Positions 12,001 to 21,139 of a stretch of 64,000 bases of DNA are shown here, one piece after another. The DNA comes from Rhyzopertha dominica (taxonomy: Eukaryota > Arthropoda > Insecta > Coleoptera > Bostrichidae): assembly GCA_025024175.1 (NCBI GenBank), contig QCXZ01000041.1, positions 5,017,786-5,081,785 on the forward strand. The letters are read 5' to 3'. The translations under genes were made by a program, and so were the position numbers. The notes beneath the pieces are model-generated. The model saw nothing but the letters and a program-made list of their open reading frames with translations, ran no database searches and was not told the DNA's origin. How positions within the stretch are numbered: the first letter of the stretch is position 1; every line of letters begins with the position of its first letter.

Positions 12001-15000
12001 ACCACTGCAGACAGCCCTCATACTACGTGACTGGAAAAGTGATATCTCTGCTTAAACCCACAATACGTCATAACATTTTAAGAAAAATGACAGAGTTCGC
12101 TTTTTTATTTTCGCGATGGTTTGTAAATTAAAAAAAGCTAAAAAAGAGTGGATTCAATTAAGACATCACTTTTAAAATAACGTGTTTTAAGCCAACTAGT
12201 TATATGTAATTAAACATAATGAACGTAGTACAATCTTCTTTAAAGGTGAAGGAAGGATAGCATCCAACTATTTGTTATTTAGATGATATTGTTCTGGTAA
12301 AGATGAGAGACAACAAGAAACAACAGATGGAGACACAGACAAGGAACAAGGCCCAAACATAACAAAAGAAGAAGTTATGTACGCAATTAAAACAGCTAAA
12401 ATCAATAAAGCTCCAGGACCTGATGAAACACCAACAGAAATTATCAAATTAATTGCAGAAGATCAAATTGGAGTACTGGTTAGATCTGTAGAATGGCTCA
12501 AATCAACATTTATTACACTGCCAAAAAATCGAACGCTAAGGAATGCCAGGATCATCGGATGATCAGCCTAATGAGCCATACCCTTAAGATATTTCTTAAA
12601 ATTATACATCGAAGAATTTTTAGAAAGATGGAACAGGATATTAGCGAAACACAATTTGGTTTCAGAAACGCAATGGGTACTAGAGAGGCGCTGTTTGCTT
12701 TTGGTGTGCTGTCTCAAAGACTCATGGACGTCAATCAGCCAATATATGTAGCCTTCCCCGATTATAACAAAGCTTTCGACAAAGTCCGCCATAACCATCT
12801 CATAAAACTCATGAGAGATAAAACCATAGACAGGAATGATATCAGGATAATAACATATCTCTATTTTAATCAGACTGCCAAAGTTTCTGTGCAAAATGAA
12901 CTTTCAGAAGAGATAAATATAAACCGCGGAGTAAGACAAGGATGCGTGGTCTCACCTTTACTCTTCAATTTGTATTCAGAAGATATACTACAAGAAGCAC
13001 TGGAAAATCAAAACACAACGGGAGTGAAAGTTAATGGGAAGGTTATAAACAACATCAGATACGCAGATGACATAGTACTAATAGCAGAAACCCTAGAAGA
13101 ACTACAAAGGCTAATAGATCTAGTAGTACGGATCAGTGAAGAAAGGAGGCTCACACTTAACACCAAAAAGACTAAATTCATGACAATCACAAAACACCAA
13201 CAACAGCGCGAAACATTATGGATCACGGGGGAGCCAGTGGAAAAAGTCTGCAAATACAAGTACTTGGGAACAATTGTAAACAACACTAATGATTATTCAC
13301 AAGAAATAAGATCAAGAATCGGAATGGCTAAAACAGTGTTTAATAAAATGAGGAATGCATTGACCAGAACAGATCTTAGTCTACATCTTAGAACCAGAAT
13401 GCTTAAATGCTACGTATTTCCAGTATTATTATATGGAATGGAAGCCTGGACGTTTAAGAAATGCGACACTGACCGGCTGGAAGCATTCGAGATGTGGACA
13501 TATCGAAAAATCCTCAAAATAAGCGGGGTGAGCAGAACAACGAACGAGGAGGTATTAAGAAGAATGGGAAAAGAAAAAGAAATAATCAACACAATCAAAA
13601 TCAGAAAATTACAATATCTGGGCCACGTGATGAGAGGGGAGAGGTATACACTGTTGCAAACTATTATACAAGGAAAAATACAGGGAAAAAGAAGTATAGG
13701 AAGAAGACGCATCTCCTGGTTGAACAACCTAAGGCAGTGGGATAACAGTAACTCTGTTGAGTTGTTCAGATCCGTAACTTGAAAGATAAAAATCGCCATG
13801 ATGGTAGCCAACCTTCTTAAAGGAGACGGCACGTAAAGAAGAAGTTCTGGTAAACATCCAAAGAACCAACAAGTTTATAGGTTAATAGATAATATAACAA
13901 AAAAGGGTATTAAATTTAGATTTCTTTGTGAGACGCAATCCAAAAAGACTAAAAAGTGCCACAAAACAGTAGCACCCGCTGGATATTATCAGAGGGGGAA
14001 CTTGTGCTTTGGCAAATAACTCAAGAAATAACAACGAAACTCTTGGAAGGCCGAACGATCATAAAAAAGAATAGACATATATAAATACTAGGGACACATC
14101 TAAAGGAGGGAGACAGACACATATTAAGGAAAACCTGGGAACTAAGCGGAGACCAATGAAAAAGAGGGAGACCGTGCTTTACATGGAAAACAACTGTAGT
14201 GAGGATAATTCAGAAGAAGAAGAAGAAGAATAGCTAGAAATGACAAGGAACGAGAAATTAATCGAGCGACTCTGAAACGGACCAATGGTATTCACAGCAC
14301 CAAGAAAACATTCAAAGAATATGAATGTACCTATATAACCTTCCCATTCCAGTCCTTATGTTTCCCTAACATGCGCTAGGCAGTCGCACTATATAACTAT
14401 ATAACGCCAATAAAACAAATCCAAATTTGCACTCTTTCTTTTCATTTTTATCCGTTCGTCAGCTTCAGTTTCATGCCCCGCAACTTTCAGGCAGCCTCTT
14501 CAGCGACACAGCGGTCCACGACATCGACGCGATCCTGTGGACCCTCGGTGAATACCCTACCGGAGTCTCGGTGATGGCCCGGGCGAATATTCCAGAAATA
14601 GCCGAAATAGGCGATTACGACTACGCCGCCATCACGTTATCCTTCCCCAGCGGTGCGATAGGCATCATCGATCTCAGCAGATACAGCAGTTACGGATATG
14701 ACCAGAGGATGGAGGTGGGTCCGGCGACTCCGGGGATTTCGGACGGCAAGACAAATACGCTTAACGACTGAGTAATATTGTTTTAAGGTTTTCGGGACTA
14801 AAGGCATGATCAAAGCGGAAAATCTCCAACCCATTCCCAACGTCGAATTTTACAGTGGCGGCGAAGTCAGGAGGGGGCCGAATTACTACGCTTTTCCGTC
14901 CAGGTACAGCCAGGCCTATGAGAACGAATTGGAACGGTTCCTGGATGTCATACAAGGTTTTGAATATTACTTGTTTTGCAATAATTTGTCACGTAGCAAT

Positions 15001-16451
15001 AAGAGATTAAGTGCTAAAAACAAAAGCTGTTAAAAGGCTTCAAAGGGCAGTAATAGTAACGAAAAATGCGGTTACAATTAGAGGATCATGATATAACCGA
15101 TTTAACTATCTTCTACCCTGCTATGGGTTTCCCAAATAGGATCTCAGTGCCTGTTGTACATCAAATGTCCCAAGTGGTTTTAAATAAACATAAAATTCGC
15201 TTTTAGATCGAACCGTTATAGCTAGCGACAAACGGATACCATTCCGAAATTCAGGAGGTCCAGATTAGTGAATATGCTTGAAATTATACAAATCGGAGGT
15301 GCAAAAATTTTAAGGTCCAAAAAGAATAAAGAGTTAGCCTTTGGTGTTTTGCGATTTTTCGGTTGAGACTAATTTTAGCTCAGAATCGACAAACAGGTGT
15401 ATTTTGAGCTGCAGGTTCCAAAAATTTGATCAGAAATGAGCTAGGACGTCGGGCGGCCTAATTTACTCCGCTTTTAGATCAAACCGTTGTAGCTAGCGAC
15501 AAACAAATACCATTCCGAAATTCAGGAGGTCCAGATTAGTGAATATGCTTGAAATTATACAAATCGGAGGTGCAAAAATTTTAAGGTCCAAAAAGAACAA
15601 AGGGGTTTGATGCTTTGTGATTTTTCGGTGGAAACTAATTTTAGCTTAAAATTTTTTTGACGTGGACACGTCTTACCTTTTGTTTTAGAATACACTTTGT
15701 GGAATGCTAGTGAAGTCACTAGATAGATAAAGTACCGCAATTTTCCGCCATTTTAGTGCAAAAATATGGACAATGAATTGCGGTACTTTATCTGTCTAAA
15801 TACTGGTGATGGTGCGTGCCATCTAGCGATGACAATAGATATTTTGTTCACTACGAATTAGCGATAGAAAAAGAACTCGGTATTCGAAAGTATACCTAAC
15901 TTGGTGTTAGGTAAACCCTTACACAATCAGCATGATATATTCGCAGACTTGGTAGAAAAATGTATCACTTCAACGTATTTCACATTTTATCATTTGTATA
16001 GTACAAAGACAGGCGATATCTGCGTTACCACTACTTTATCTAATGTATATCGTACTCTTTCGCTTGTGTGCTAAATGAGTGAGAACGAATATGATAGGGA
16101 CGTGTTTTGCGCTCTTTACAGCAACTTGAACACGGTGTAATATTTTCAGTTTTTAATGATAATAACCTTCAGCAGAGTAAATTTTCGTACAAAAATGAGA
16201 CTAAAGACGCATTTGACCAATATGTATCCCGAGCGACAGCTATGTAGTTAAAGGAATTAAACTCTGAGAGGAATATTTATAAGAACTTAAAGTTGAAACT
16301 GAATTATATTTATCTTTTATCAGGACAAGCCGAACTGCCCATCAAGTACTCAGACATCTTAGCAGGGTGCAGGATTGCCGCTGCTTGTGAAGAATCAGCC
16401 AGAACCAGAAAATTTGTAGAAATCAATTGGGATCCTGAAGAACTTATATAA
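1..16451 (+). CDS. Gfo/Idh/MocA-family NAD(P)-dependent oxidoreductase, 5' partial
   Basis: Eight exons join in phase: 1..77 (partial), 132..211, 4431..4593, 7271..7450, 7503..7630, 14491..14714, 14788..14956 and 16324..16451 (TAA). Together they give about 380 residues. The dinucleotide-binding motif GFALFGAGRAG is in exon 2, the family hallmark CEKPI (active-site Lys) is in exon 4, and DTAVHDIDAILW of the C-terminal alpha/beta domain is in exon 6. Insect relatives are usually annotated as inositol 2-dehydrogenase-like or YrbE-like; the substrate cannot be read from sequence. The family normally starts just before the Rossmann motif, yet here about 40 residues precede it in phase, so the N-terminus is extended or another domain lies upstream of the window. 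Introns are 54, 4219, 2677, 52, 6860, 73 and 1367 bp; the long ones are filled with transposons. Two N bases in exon 5 leave two residues unknown. Confidence 0.88.
278..448 (+). repeat. Inverted leader copy of PLE-1 (left arm)
   Basis: This arm is the reverse complement of 2737..2905 with scattered mismatches. Shared stretches include aataacccttaccacaatat and gacttcttgaaatctggccg. It is interpreted as a 5' leader or pseudo-LTR of a Penelope-like element. Confidence 0.75.
878..1138 (+). pseudogene. THAP-type zinc-finger fragment, degenerate
   Basis: The frame from the ATG at 878 reads through a THAP-like pattern: CCFVHGY, a spacer with VPRDYQRMKKLFKAPRRD, then FFCCEDHL. THAP domains are C2CH zinc-binding DNA-binding modules, common in insect proteins derived from P-element-like transposases. 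The final C-x2-H is present, but the second zinc Cys of the first pair appears replaced by Tyr and the usual Trp by Phe, so zinc binding is doubtful. The frame ends at TGA at 1138 without a continuing domain. It sits in the same strand as, and inside an intron of, the oxidoreductase gene. It is most likely a transposon relic. A first exon of a longer gene cannot be excluded. Confidence 0.5.
1139..2512. other. No gene seen (intronic)
   Basis: AT-rich DNA between the THAP fragment and the PLE-1 reverse-transcriptase remnant, inside intron 2 of the oxidoreductase gene. Open frames here, such as one at 1999..2298 on the minus strand, show no recognisable motif. Confidence 0.5.
3003..3614. repeat. 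Penelope-related inverted repeat pair with hammerhead-like motif
   Basis: The stretch ggtcttttatataaaaa at 3003 reappears inverted at 3594..3614 as part of ttttttatataaaagacc, with weaker similarity between the flanks. The plus-strand arm also carries a CTGATGA...GCCC...GGGC-GAAAC stem-loop at 3458..3489. I interpret the pair as terminal fragments of a Penelope-like element because they adjoin PLE-1, but there is no coding evidence within them. Confidence 0.4.
3458..3489 (+). ncRNA. Hammerhead-ribozyme-like stem-loop, candidate
   Basis: CTGATGA is followed by one extra nucleotide, a 4-bp stem GCCC/GGGC at 3466..3469 and 3481..3484, then GAAAC. CUGANGA and GAAA are the two conserved strands of the hammerhead core, and Penelope-like elements are known to carry hammerhead ribozymes. 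The extra nucleotide before stem II is not canonical, and I could not define stems I and III, so this is only a candidate. Confidence 0.3.
3694..4430. other. No gene seen (intronic)
   Basis: AT-rich intron sequence leading to the acceptor at 4430 of exon 3 of the oxidoreductase gene. Nothing else is recognisable. Confidence 0.5.
4852..5034 (+). repeat. Inverted leader copy of PLE-2 (left arm)
   Basis: Reverse-complement match to 6790..6947, including atagatcgctgt and aataaacaaatcaccaagga. It ends near the position of the first coding methionine of the main copy. Confidence 0.85.
5128..6805 (-). pseudogene. Penelope-type reverse transcriptase plus GIY-YIG endonuclease, broken
   Basis: The first part (6805..6308) contains the PKLYGLPKIHKTNVPLRPIV motif. 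The second (6303..5407) has DVVSLFTKVP, CAMGSPLSPVVANLFME and the catalytic YRYVDDTFV box. The last part (to 5128) begins CYIGQTKRKVGTRLKEH, the GIY-YIG nuclease core. Penelope RTs copy element RNA, and the GIY-YIG domain nicks the target. Two lesions are visible: a frameshift between 6308 and 6303, just before LVSFDVV, and an in-frame TGA immediately upstream of the GIY-YIG motif, between KITCSC and KCYIGQ. Two N bases lie near the YVDD box. The copy looks recently dead, because almost all of the coding sequence is still aligned in phase. Confidence 0.88.
7631..8203. other. No gene seen (intronic)
   Basis: AT-rich start of intron 5 of the oxidoreductase gene. It may include the 3' non-coding end of the DNA transposon at 8204..11340. 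No motif is recognised. Confidence 0.45.
8204..11340 (-). pseudogene. Tc1/mariner-IS630-like DDE transposase, split by a LINE
   Basis: Read on the minus strand, 11287..11102 encodes NWFKNILLPKFPPNSVIVMN followed by NASYYSEQLDKIP, the region of the second catalytic Asp. After a 2.5-kb interruption, 8607..8204 continues with TIQEFLRK, YFEEGYTKK and LAILRLPPYHCIFNSIEMIW, the third-catalytic-residue region. The two halves belong to one transposase family common in insects. A plus-strand LINE (about 8610..11112) was inserted between them. The 3' half has at least one stop (after EFLRK) and frameshifts near 8540 and 8400. The first catalytic Asp region is not seen, so the 5' part is lost or lies upstream of 11340 in unreadable form. 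Confidence 0.72.
8610..11112 (+). mobile_element. 5'-truncated Jockey/CR1-like non-LTR retrotransposon
   Basis: Coding sequence runs from 8637 to 10951. It opens at the very end of the endonuclease domain, passes through a linker with YPVWYTRDIINKIKKKNKCW, then a reverse transcriptase with YRPIAFLSNFAKLFE, VYTDLSKAFDRVHH, GVVQGSNLGPLLFVV and the catalytic FIYADDLKIA. A frameshift near 9055 separates the linker frame from a long 655-codon RT frame that is otherwise open. The 3' end is a (TTTA)n tail at about 11080..11112, of the kind left by target-primed reverse transcription. Most of the endonuclease domain is missing. The RT type matches the Jockey/CR1 group; I cannot place the clade precisely. 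Confidence 0.85.
11341..12239. other. No gene seen (intronic)
   Basis: AT-rich sequence between two transposon nests in intron 5 of the oxidoreductase gene. No motif is recognised. Confidence 0.5.
12291..13854. repeat. Target-site duplication gttctggtaaa flanking the RTE insertion
   Basis: The same 11 bases are at 12291..12301 and 13844..13854. Removing one copy together with the element reconnects the catalytic box of the older RTE remnant with its downstream segment, apart from a small frame difference. Confidence 0.85.
12302..13843 (+). mobile_element. Young 5'-truncated RTE-clade LINE with 11-bp target-site duplication
   Basis: The reverse transcriptase runs from INKAPGPDETPTEIIK (frame of 12377..12562) through FPDYNKAFDKVRHNHL, GVRQGCVVSPLLFNLYSEDI, the catalytic RYADDIVLIAE, YLGTIVNN and LYGMEAWTFKKCD to a C-terminal KIAMMVANLLKGDGT near 13836. 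These are RTE-clade features. A frameshift lies near 12500 and a TGA at 13780..13782 interrupts the frame 18 codons before the natural end; the catalytic core is open. The endonuclease domain is absent because of 5' truncation. The sequence gttctggtaaa occurs at both edges (12291..12301 and 13844..13854). The element ends in an agaagaa-type tail. Confidence 0.88.
15200..15715 (+). repeat. Diverged tandem copies of the window's satellite family
   Basis: Two units about 270 bp apart both carry cattccgaaattcaggaggt and gaatatgcttgaaattatac (starting near 15200 and 15470). They also share atgagctaggacgtc, the Cca-aatcgg segment and the agctcaaaatc-type segment with the array at 22809..24440, so both loci belong to one satellite family. 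This pair lies in the last intron of the oxidoreductase gene. Confidence 0.8.
15720..15798. repeat. Long perfect-type hairpin, 23-bp stem
   Basis: tagatagataaagtaccgca (extending through att) at 15720..15742 is repeated inverted at 15776..15798 with a single mismatch and a 33-nt spacer. It could be a small foldback element or the ends of a deleted MITE. It sits at the edge of the satellite copies. Confidence 0.75.
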
Positions 16452-17188
16452 TATAATGACGTCACCTACAATATGCCAAAAGATAAGCGTTTAATTTTTA
16501 CTAAACAACTGCATCGGCTGTAATATATTCTATGTAGTATTGTAGTTGCAATCATCTTTAAATAAATGAGTTCAATTCACACATCACGTATTTTACTAAC
16601 GGTGTGTACATCAACTATAAAACTGGAACAAATGCACAATTTTGCAATTCTCGTTTAATCAGACAGAATAACTCCCAGTTATTATTGTTATGATGCCGGG
16701 AAATCAGCGCCTGCAGATTAGGTATCCAGCACACTTGGAAATTAAAATATATTTTGATAGCAGTGCTGAATATATAAATAGTTGATTTTATTTTGTTAGC
16801 TCAACCTGGCTTATAAGTTAAAGCAACGCAATATATTTGTACACAAAGCAAATTTCTAGTATCTAATACATTTTGCTTTTCAAGCTGAAGTGTTTACCTG
16901 CCCTAGTAAATTAAACTTGCTGCCAGAAAAAAGTGAGTTGTTTAAAGCTGTAAAGAGTTTGTTTTTTTTTTCTGGAATAGTCTGGTTTTCAGCTGATATT
17001 TACCCACAAAAGGTTCGCAGTAAAATACACAGTTGCTGGCACAATTTGCATCATATAGGGGGTCAAATTGCCGGTATATTGACGGGCCTATAAACTGTTC
17101 TAGCTTGCTTGTTCGTCGCTTTAAAACAGTTGTCGTTTATTATACTGTAGTGTTAGTGCAACGAGTATGTATGCATGAATCAAATGAA
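16452..17188. other. Intergenic, no gene seen
   Basis: Probable 3' UTR of the oxidoreductase gene, with an aataaa near 16560, followed by AT-rich DNA. No other feature is seen up to the SAM-domain fragment. Confidence 0.5.
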
Positions 17189-17892
17189 ATGGATAATTTG
17201 TTAAAATTATGGAGTATGGATGAATAATATAAAAACTTTTAAGGGTAAGCACCTTTTCTATTTTACAAGTATTAATGAGATTATTATTATTTATGTAATT
17301 AAGCACTGTTTTTCAATTTATGTCTAAATGAGAGAACCTGAATGATACAGATATATACAGAGCGTATTTGTTGCATAACTCCATAATCGTTGATAATACA
17401 GAAAACTGTTTTACATGGGTCTTTTGGATTTTTCATTATTACAACCTAAACTTACTTATGGATGGCTTTCTTCCGGTTGTTGTGGAAATGCACACTTATT
17501 GGTTTTTTATTACCATCTTGTTAATCGAACACTCTGTTTCTATTAGATATTTCTAAAAAAACACCACTACGGAATTATTTCGAAATTTGTGAAAAAATCG
17601 CGATTGCAATACCTGCGAAAATGTGCAATAATTTTTAAACTAAAAGAGGTAGATCCAAGTGATTTTGATGTAGCAACTATATTACAAAAGTTTTCTGGTT
17701 TTTGTGAAGTGTTAAAAAATGCAGGTATAGCTAAATACTACAATGTTGTACAGTTGTACTTTTCTTTTTACAGAACAGGGCATTGATATGAAAAGCATTA
17801 CATACATTACAGAAAGCAGTGCGAGGGAATTAATACATCAATTAGGGCCTCGCTTAAAATTTTTGAAGCATCTGAAAGCTTATAGAGCTCCG
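17189..17892 (+). pseudogene. SAM-domain protein, two-exon fragment with frameshift
   Basis: From the ATG at 17189 the frame reads MDNLLKLWSMDE and then hits a stop. Removing one extra base near 17226 would let it continue as YIKTF-K to a GTAAGC donor at 17245. A TTTTTACAG acceptor at 17773 starts a second exon: EQGIDMKSITYITESSAREL, then LGPRLKFLKHLKAYRAP, ending at a possible donor at 17893. The splice phase matches across the intron. The joined product resembles a SAM (sterile alpha motif) helical bundle, which usually mediates protein-protein contacts and occurs in several insect repeat-associated proteins. The extra base and the short length suggest a pseudogene or an incomplete gene. 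An open frame at 17589..17786, largely inside the intron, is unexplained. Confidence 0.5.
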
Positions 17893-18307
17893 GTGATATT
17901 TAGTAGTATAAGTTCGTTCATTTTTCTGTGCGTTTTAATCTTTTGTGTACTAAATATACATAGTAAACAGTTTATTACAATGTTTGTTCTTTACTGGAAA
18001 TACGCTTATTTTGTTAAATATACTTGTTGATATGTTAAATAAAACATATTAAATCTAATGTATACATCGTTTATTTTTACACAAATTATATCTCACCTAA
18101 GCAATCCAAAGTCGTAGTTTCCGGTATTCCGATGGCGATATTTTGACATATTAGTATTTTTGTTATTGCAGTTTAATGATTCAGCGATATTCGAAATAAC
18201 AATAAATTATTATCTGAAACTCAATACATTATTGTTTCAATATCTATAGACACTTCATAAATTACTAATTAGTAAACAACCAAATAATATCTTTGTCTTC
18301 GTAGCAA

Positions 18308-18515
18308 AGGGGTATTAGTACCCACGGCAAATACTTTTTTCAATTCTCGTTTCATCGGTTGCTACTAAAAAGCACATTCTTTTTTGGGGTTGCCAAGCGG
18401 TATTATTACCCGCAGCAAATGATATTTGCAACAGTTACCTTATTGATTGGTGTTAATTAGTGATTTTTGCAAAGTGGTGTTGGTAAACGCAGCAAATAAT
18501 TTTGGTAACGGTTAC
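18308..18515 (+). repeat. Three-copy degenerate tandem repeat (ggtattantacccrcrgcaaat)
   Basis: Related units near 18310 (ggtattagtacccacggcaa), 18400 (ggtattattacccgcagcaa) and 18478 (ggtgttggtaaacgcagcaa) are spaced 80-90 bp apart, each followed by aaat and two by a ggta/caacggttac-like segment. The function is unknown. Confidence 0.55.
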
Positions 18516-19771
18516 TCTGTTGGTTTTCCGTGCAAGTTAGTATATTTTTCTAAAGTGTTTTGAAGTGACCATGTAATGCAGTGCAGTAAGAAATAGTGTA
18601 TTGAAGTAGTAGTGTATATTTTAATGTATTTCTGTACTAGTGCATAAGTAAAAAAAAAGTCAAGTTAGAAATCCGCTTTATTCGACCCGTACGCGCAACA
18701 TTATTAAAACCTCTGTTATTAGCAGGAATCTGGGTGGAAATTAAACACAAGTAGTAAAACAAGTGTAGCAGCTACGGTGGTATATCGCCGGACCCGTTAT
18801 TAACAACTCAACAAGGTTGTTTGATTAATTATTAAATTCTACGGGCACATATTTCAACAAACCGCTAACTTTATGGAAGTACCCTTGTATAGCATGCGTT
18901 TCCTCGCCATTCGTGCATAATTAATATACGTGATGTTCTGAAATATGAAGGTGGTTAAAATTTAGCGCGGGAGTTTATTTAGATATAAACACATAGGCGC
19001 AGCTAAAGGGTTTTAGTACTTTCATCTGCAATATGATCAACTGATTTCTAGCTATAGCACTTTCACATAAAGAAAATACTTGTATGCTCAACTTGGATTG
19101 AACTAAAAGTAAGCATACACTCGTATTACAAATCTAACATTAAATAACTAACTTATGAACTCAGATGGTACTCAGACCATTTTCAACATTAAACGCAATT
19201 GCAATTATTTCATCCATTATTATTATTTTATTAATATATTGGTACTTTAATTACTTGTGTGCTAAATTAGTATTTTTTAAACTTTATGGGTTACCAGCTC
19301 CTATTTTGACGATTCTATTACTTAATATAACTGTATCAAGAATATGTAATAGGCCGATGTTTCCTAAATAACAAAACATCCGATAACTTGTCATTTTTTA
19401 CGCTGACATTTGAAAACTGAATGTAATGGCGTCAATGTAAATTGCAAAAGCATCGCTGCATTATTACACAGTGTTAGCCAAAGATATATAGAATAACCTA
19501 TTTACTTCTGTTAATATGAACTTACGACAGAATGTTGGTATCAAATATGTTTTGCTAATTACTTTTTTATAATAACCAATTATTTTATACAGATTTGTAT
19601 TTTTGTTTATTCCAGAAACGACCGGATGCTTATTTTGTATTGTTGATGACAAACTTTTTTTTTAATCTCGTTTTCAAGACAAAAAGCCTTATCGAAACAG
19701 GATCTGCAGGTATCAATGCAGGCTTTTATTAATTTTATGATAGTTCTAAAAAATGTAAAATAACCTCAGTC
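18516..19771. other. Intergenic, no gene seen
   Basis: AT-rich DNA. Short open frames, such as 19165..19371, look hydrophobic by composition only and show no motif. Confidence 0.5.
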
Positions 19772-19835
19772 GCTTTGATGATAGCACGTTTGACTAGTAA
19801 TCAAAAGGTCCCAGGTTCCAATCCTGATCGAAAGC
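19772..19835 (+). tRNA. tRNA-Thr(AGT)-like pseudogene or tRNA-derived SINE head
   Basis: A 5-bp anticodon stem tttga/tcaaa encloses the 7-nt loop ctagtaa, giving anticodon AGT (Thr). A T-arm ccagg-ttccaat-cctga carries a near-consensus B box, and the acceptor ends gcttt/aaagc pair. The D-arm is reduced to about 10 nt and lacks the usual GG. The total is 64 nt, shorter than a functional tRNA, so it is probably dead or part of a SINE. Confidence 0.6.
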
Positions 19836-21139
19836 TGACAACACTTTTTCAGTACATATATTTACATACAGAAAATCCAATTATATCTCCTTATGATGAT
19901 AAATTTCATGATTGGGGATATTTGGCGAACTTTTTTTTGTAAAAGTCAACTTATAAATTATATTATATATAGGCAGTCAATATATGATGTTAAAAGACTT
20001 GCGAGATCACTCTTTTCAATAAATTTTAAATTGTAATCTTCTATACGTGGCTTATCCAATCTAATAATAAAATTTTAAATGTAACCACTTTTTTGTCATT
20101 TTCAGGTTTAGATTATTCTACTACAGCTTTATGTTACAACAAAAATTTTTTGTCGGGCAGTTTTATCATCAAATGAATAAAAATCAGTATTGAGAACTGC
20201 AGAACTTGCTATAATAACGCTTTTAGTCTTTTAGTAGCTAGTAATAACAGTAAAACCCTAAGCATCCAGGAAATAAAAAATATATAAACACCAATACCCA
20301 TGATGCGGTAGTCCTAACAACTAGGACGGTCAACTAACCAACAACAAACCAAGCCTCGACTTTTTAGACGTCTTTCCAGTAAAAAGAAAATAAAAGAAAA
20401 AGAATGTTGTACGGCTACAAGAACTCAACGAAACTGAAAGAGGAGAAGACAAAATAGATTTAGAGGAAAAGAGAAACCGCTTAGAACGCCTGTGACCTAA
20501 AATAAGCGTCGCGTTAAGCAATCATAATGAATTCTAGAATCTTCGTTAATAATGTGTTCTATGTGTTGCATCTTTGTGTTTATGGTTGTTATTGTCGTCG
20601 TTACAGTGAAGTGTTCCATGTATCTTGCCAAATGTATACAAGAAGATACACAGTTGTGGTGCGGAACACGTGGGTCACGAAACAGGTATATGTCCAGCAA
20701 TAACCATAAATAGGGCAAAAAAAGAAAACACCACACAAAACACGTAGAAGTTCGGAAGTAGCTTGGAAGAAACTGTTCAAGGTCTACGGCCAAAATACAA
20801 CGCAAAAGAATCTCGCAAACGGTGTAGAACAAAAAGGCTTCATTGGATAAAAGAAATCTTTGCGACACCAGTAAGGAGTAAAAGGAACCACTATGAAAGT
20901 GCGATAACTTTGTCTTGAGACCAGGAAGCCACAGAAATAAGCGCACGGGCGTAAAGAATCTCTAATGCACACAGACAAAAATGATCCCGTAGAACATCAC
21001 CTCCTCATCGATCAGACAAACATAGACGAAATCACACAAGGTAACGTCAACATCGTGAAAGAGCAACCTAAACAAGATACAGAAATCGAAAAACTACATA
21101 AAATACTAAGAGTTTAATTCATGTGTCCTAGTGTTATGA
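19836..21139. other. Intergenic, no recognised gene
   Basis: A 50-codon open frame at 20965..21117 (+) has coding-like composition (HHLLIDQTNIDEITQGNVNI) but no known motif, and may be a relic. A 149-codon frame on the opposite strand at 20497..20946 is probably spurious. Confidence 0.4.

Larger units (their letters stand above)
12240..14230 (+). mobile_element. Older RTE-like LINE remnant, interrupted by a younger RTE
   Basis: The left half ends in CYLDDIVLV (12262..12301), a reverse-transcriptase catalytic box. The right half resumes at 13844 with VYRLIDNITKKGIKF and SKKTK, the segment that follows that box in RTE-type RTs, and ends with LRKTWELSGD and KRGRPCFTWKTTV before a (GAA)n tail at about 14208..14230. 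Stops and frameshifts are frequent. The interrupting element at 12302..13843 is flanked by a duplicated gttctggtaaa taken from this older copy. Confidence 0.65.

Noticed and set aside
13410..13832. 140-codon minus-strand frame
   Set aside because: Antisense shadow of the RTE reverse transcriptase.
20497..20946. 149-codon minus-strand open frame
   Set aside because: Composition is hydrophobic and low-information, with no motif or splice context; the opposite strand looks at least as coding-like.
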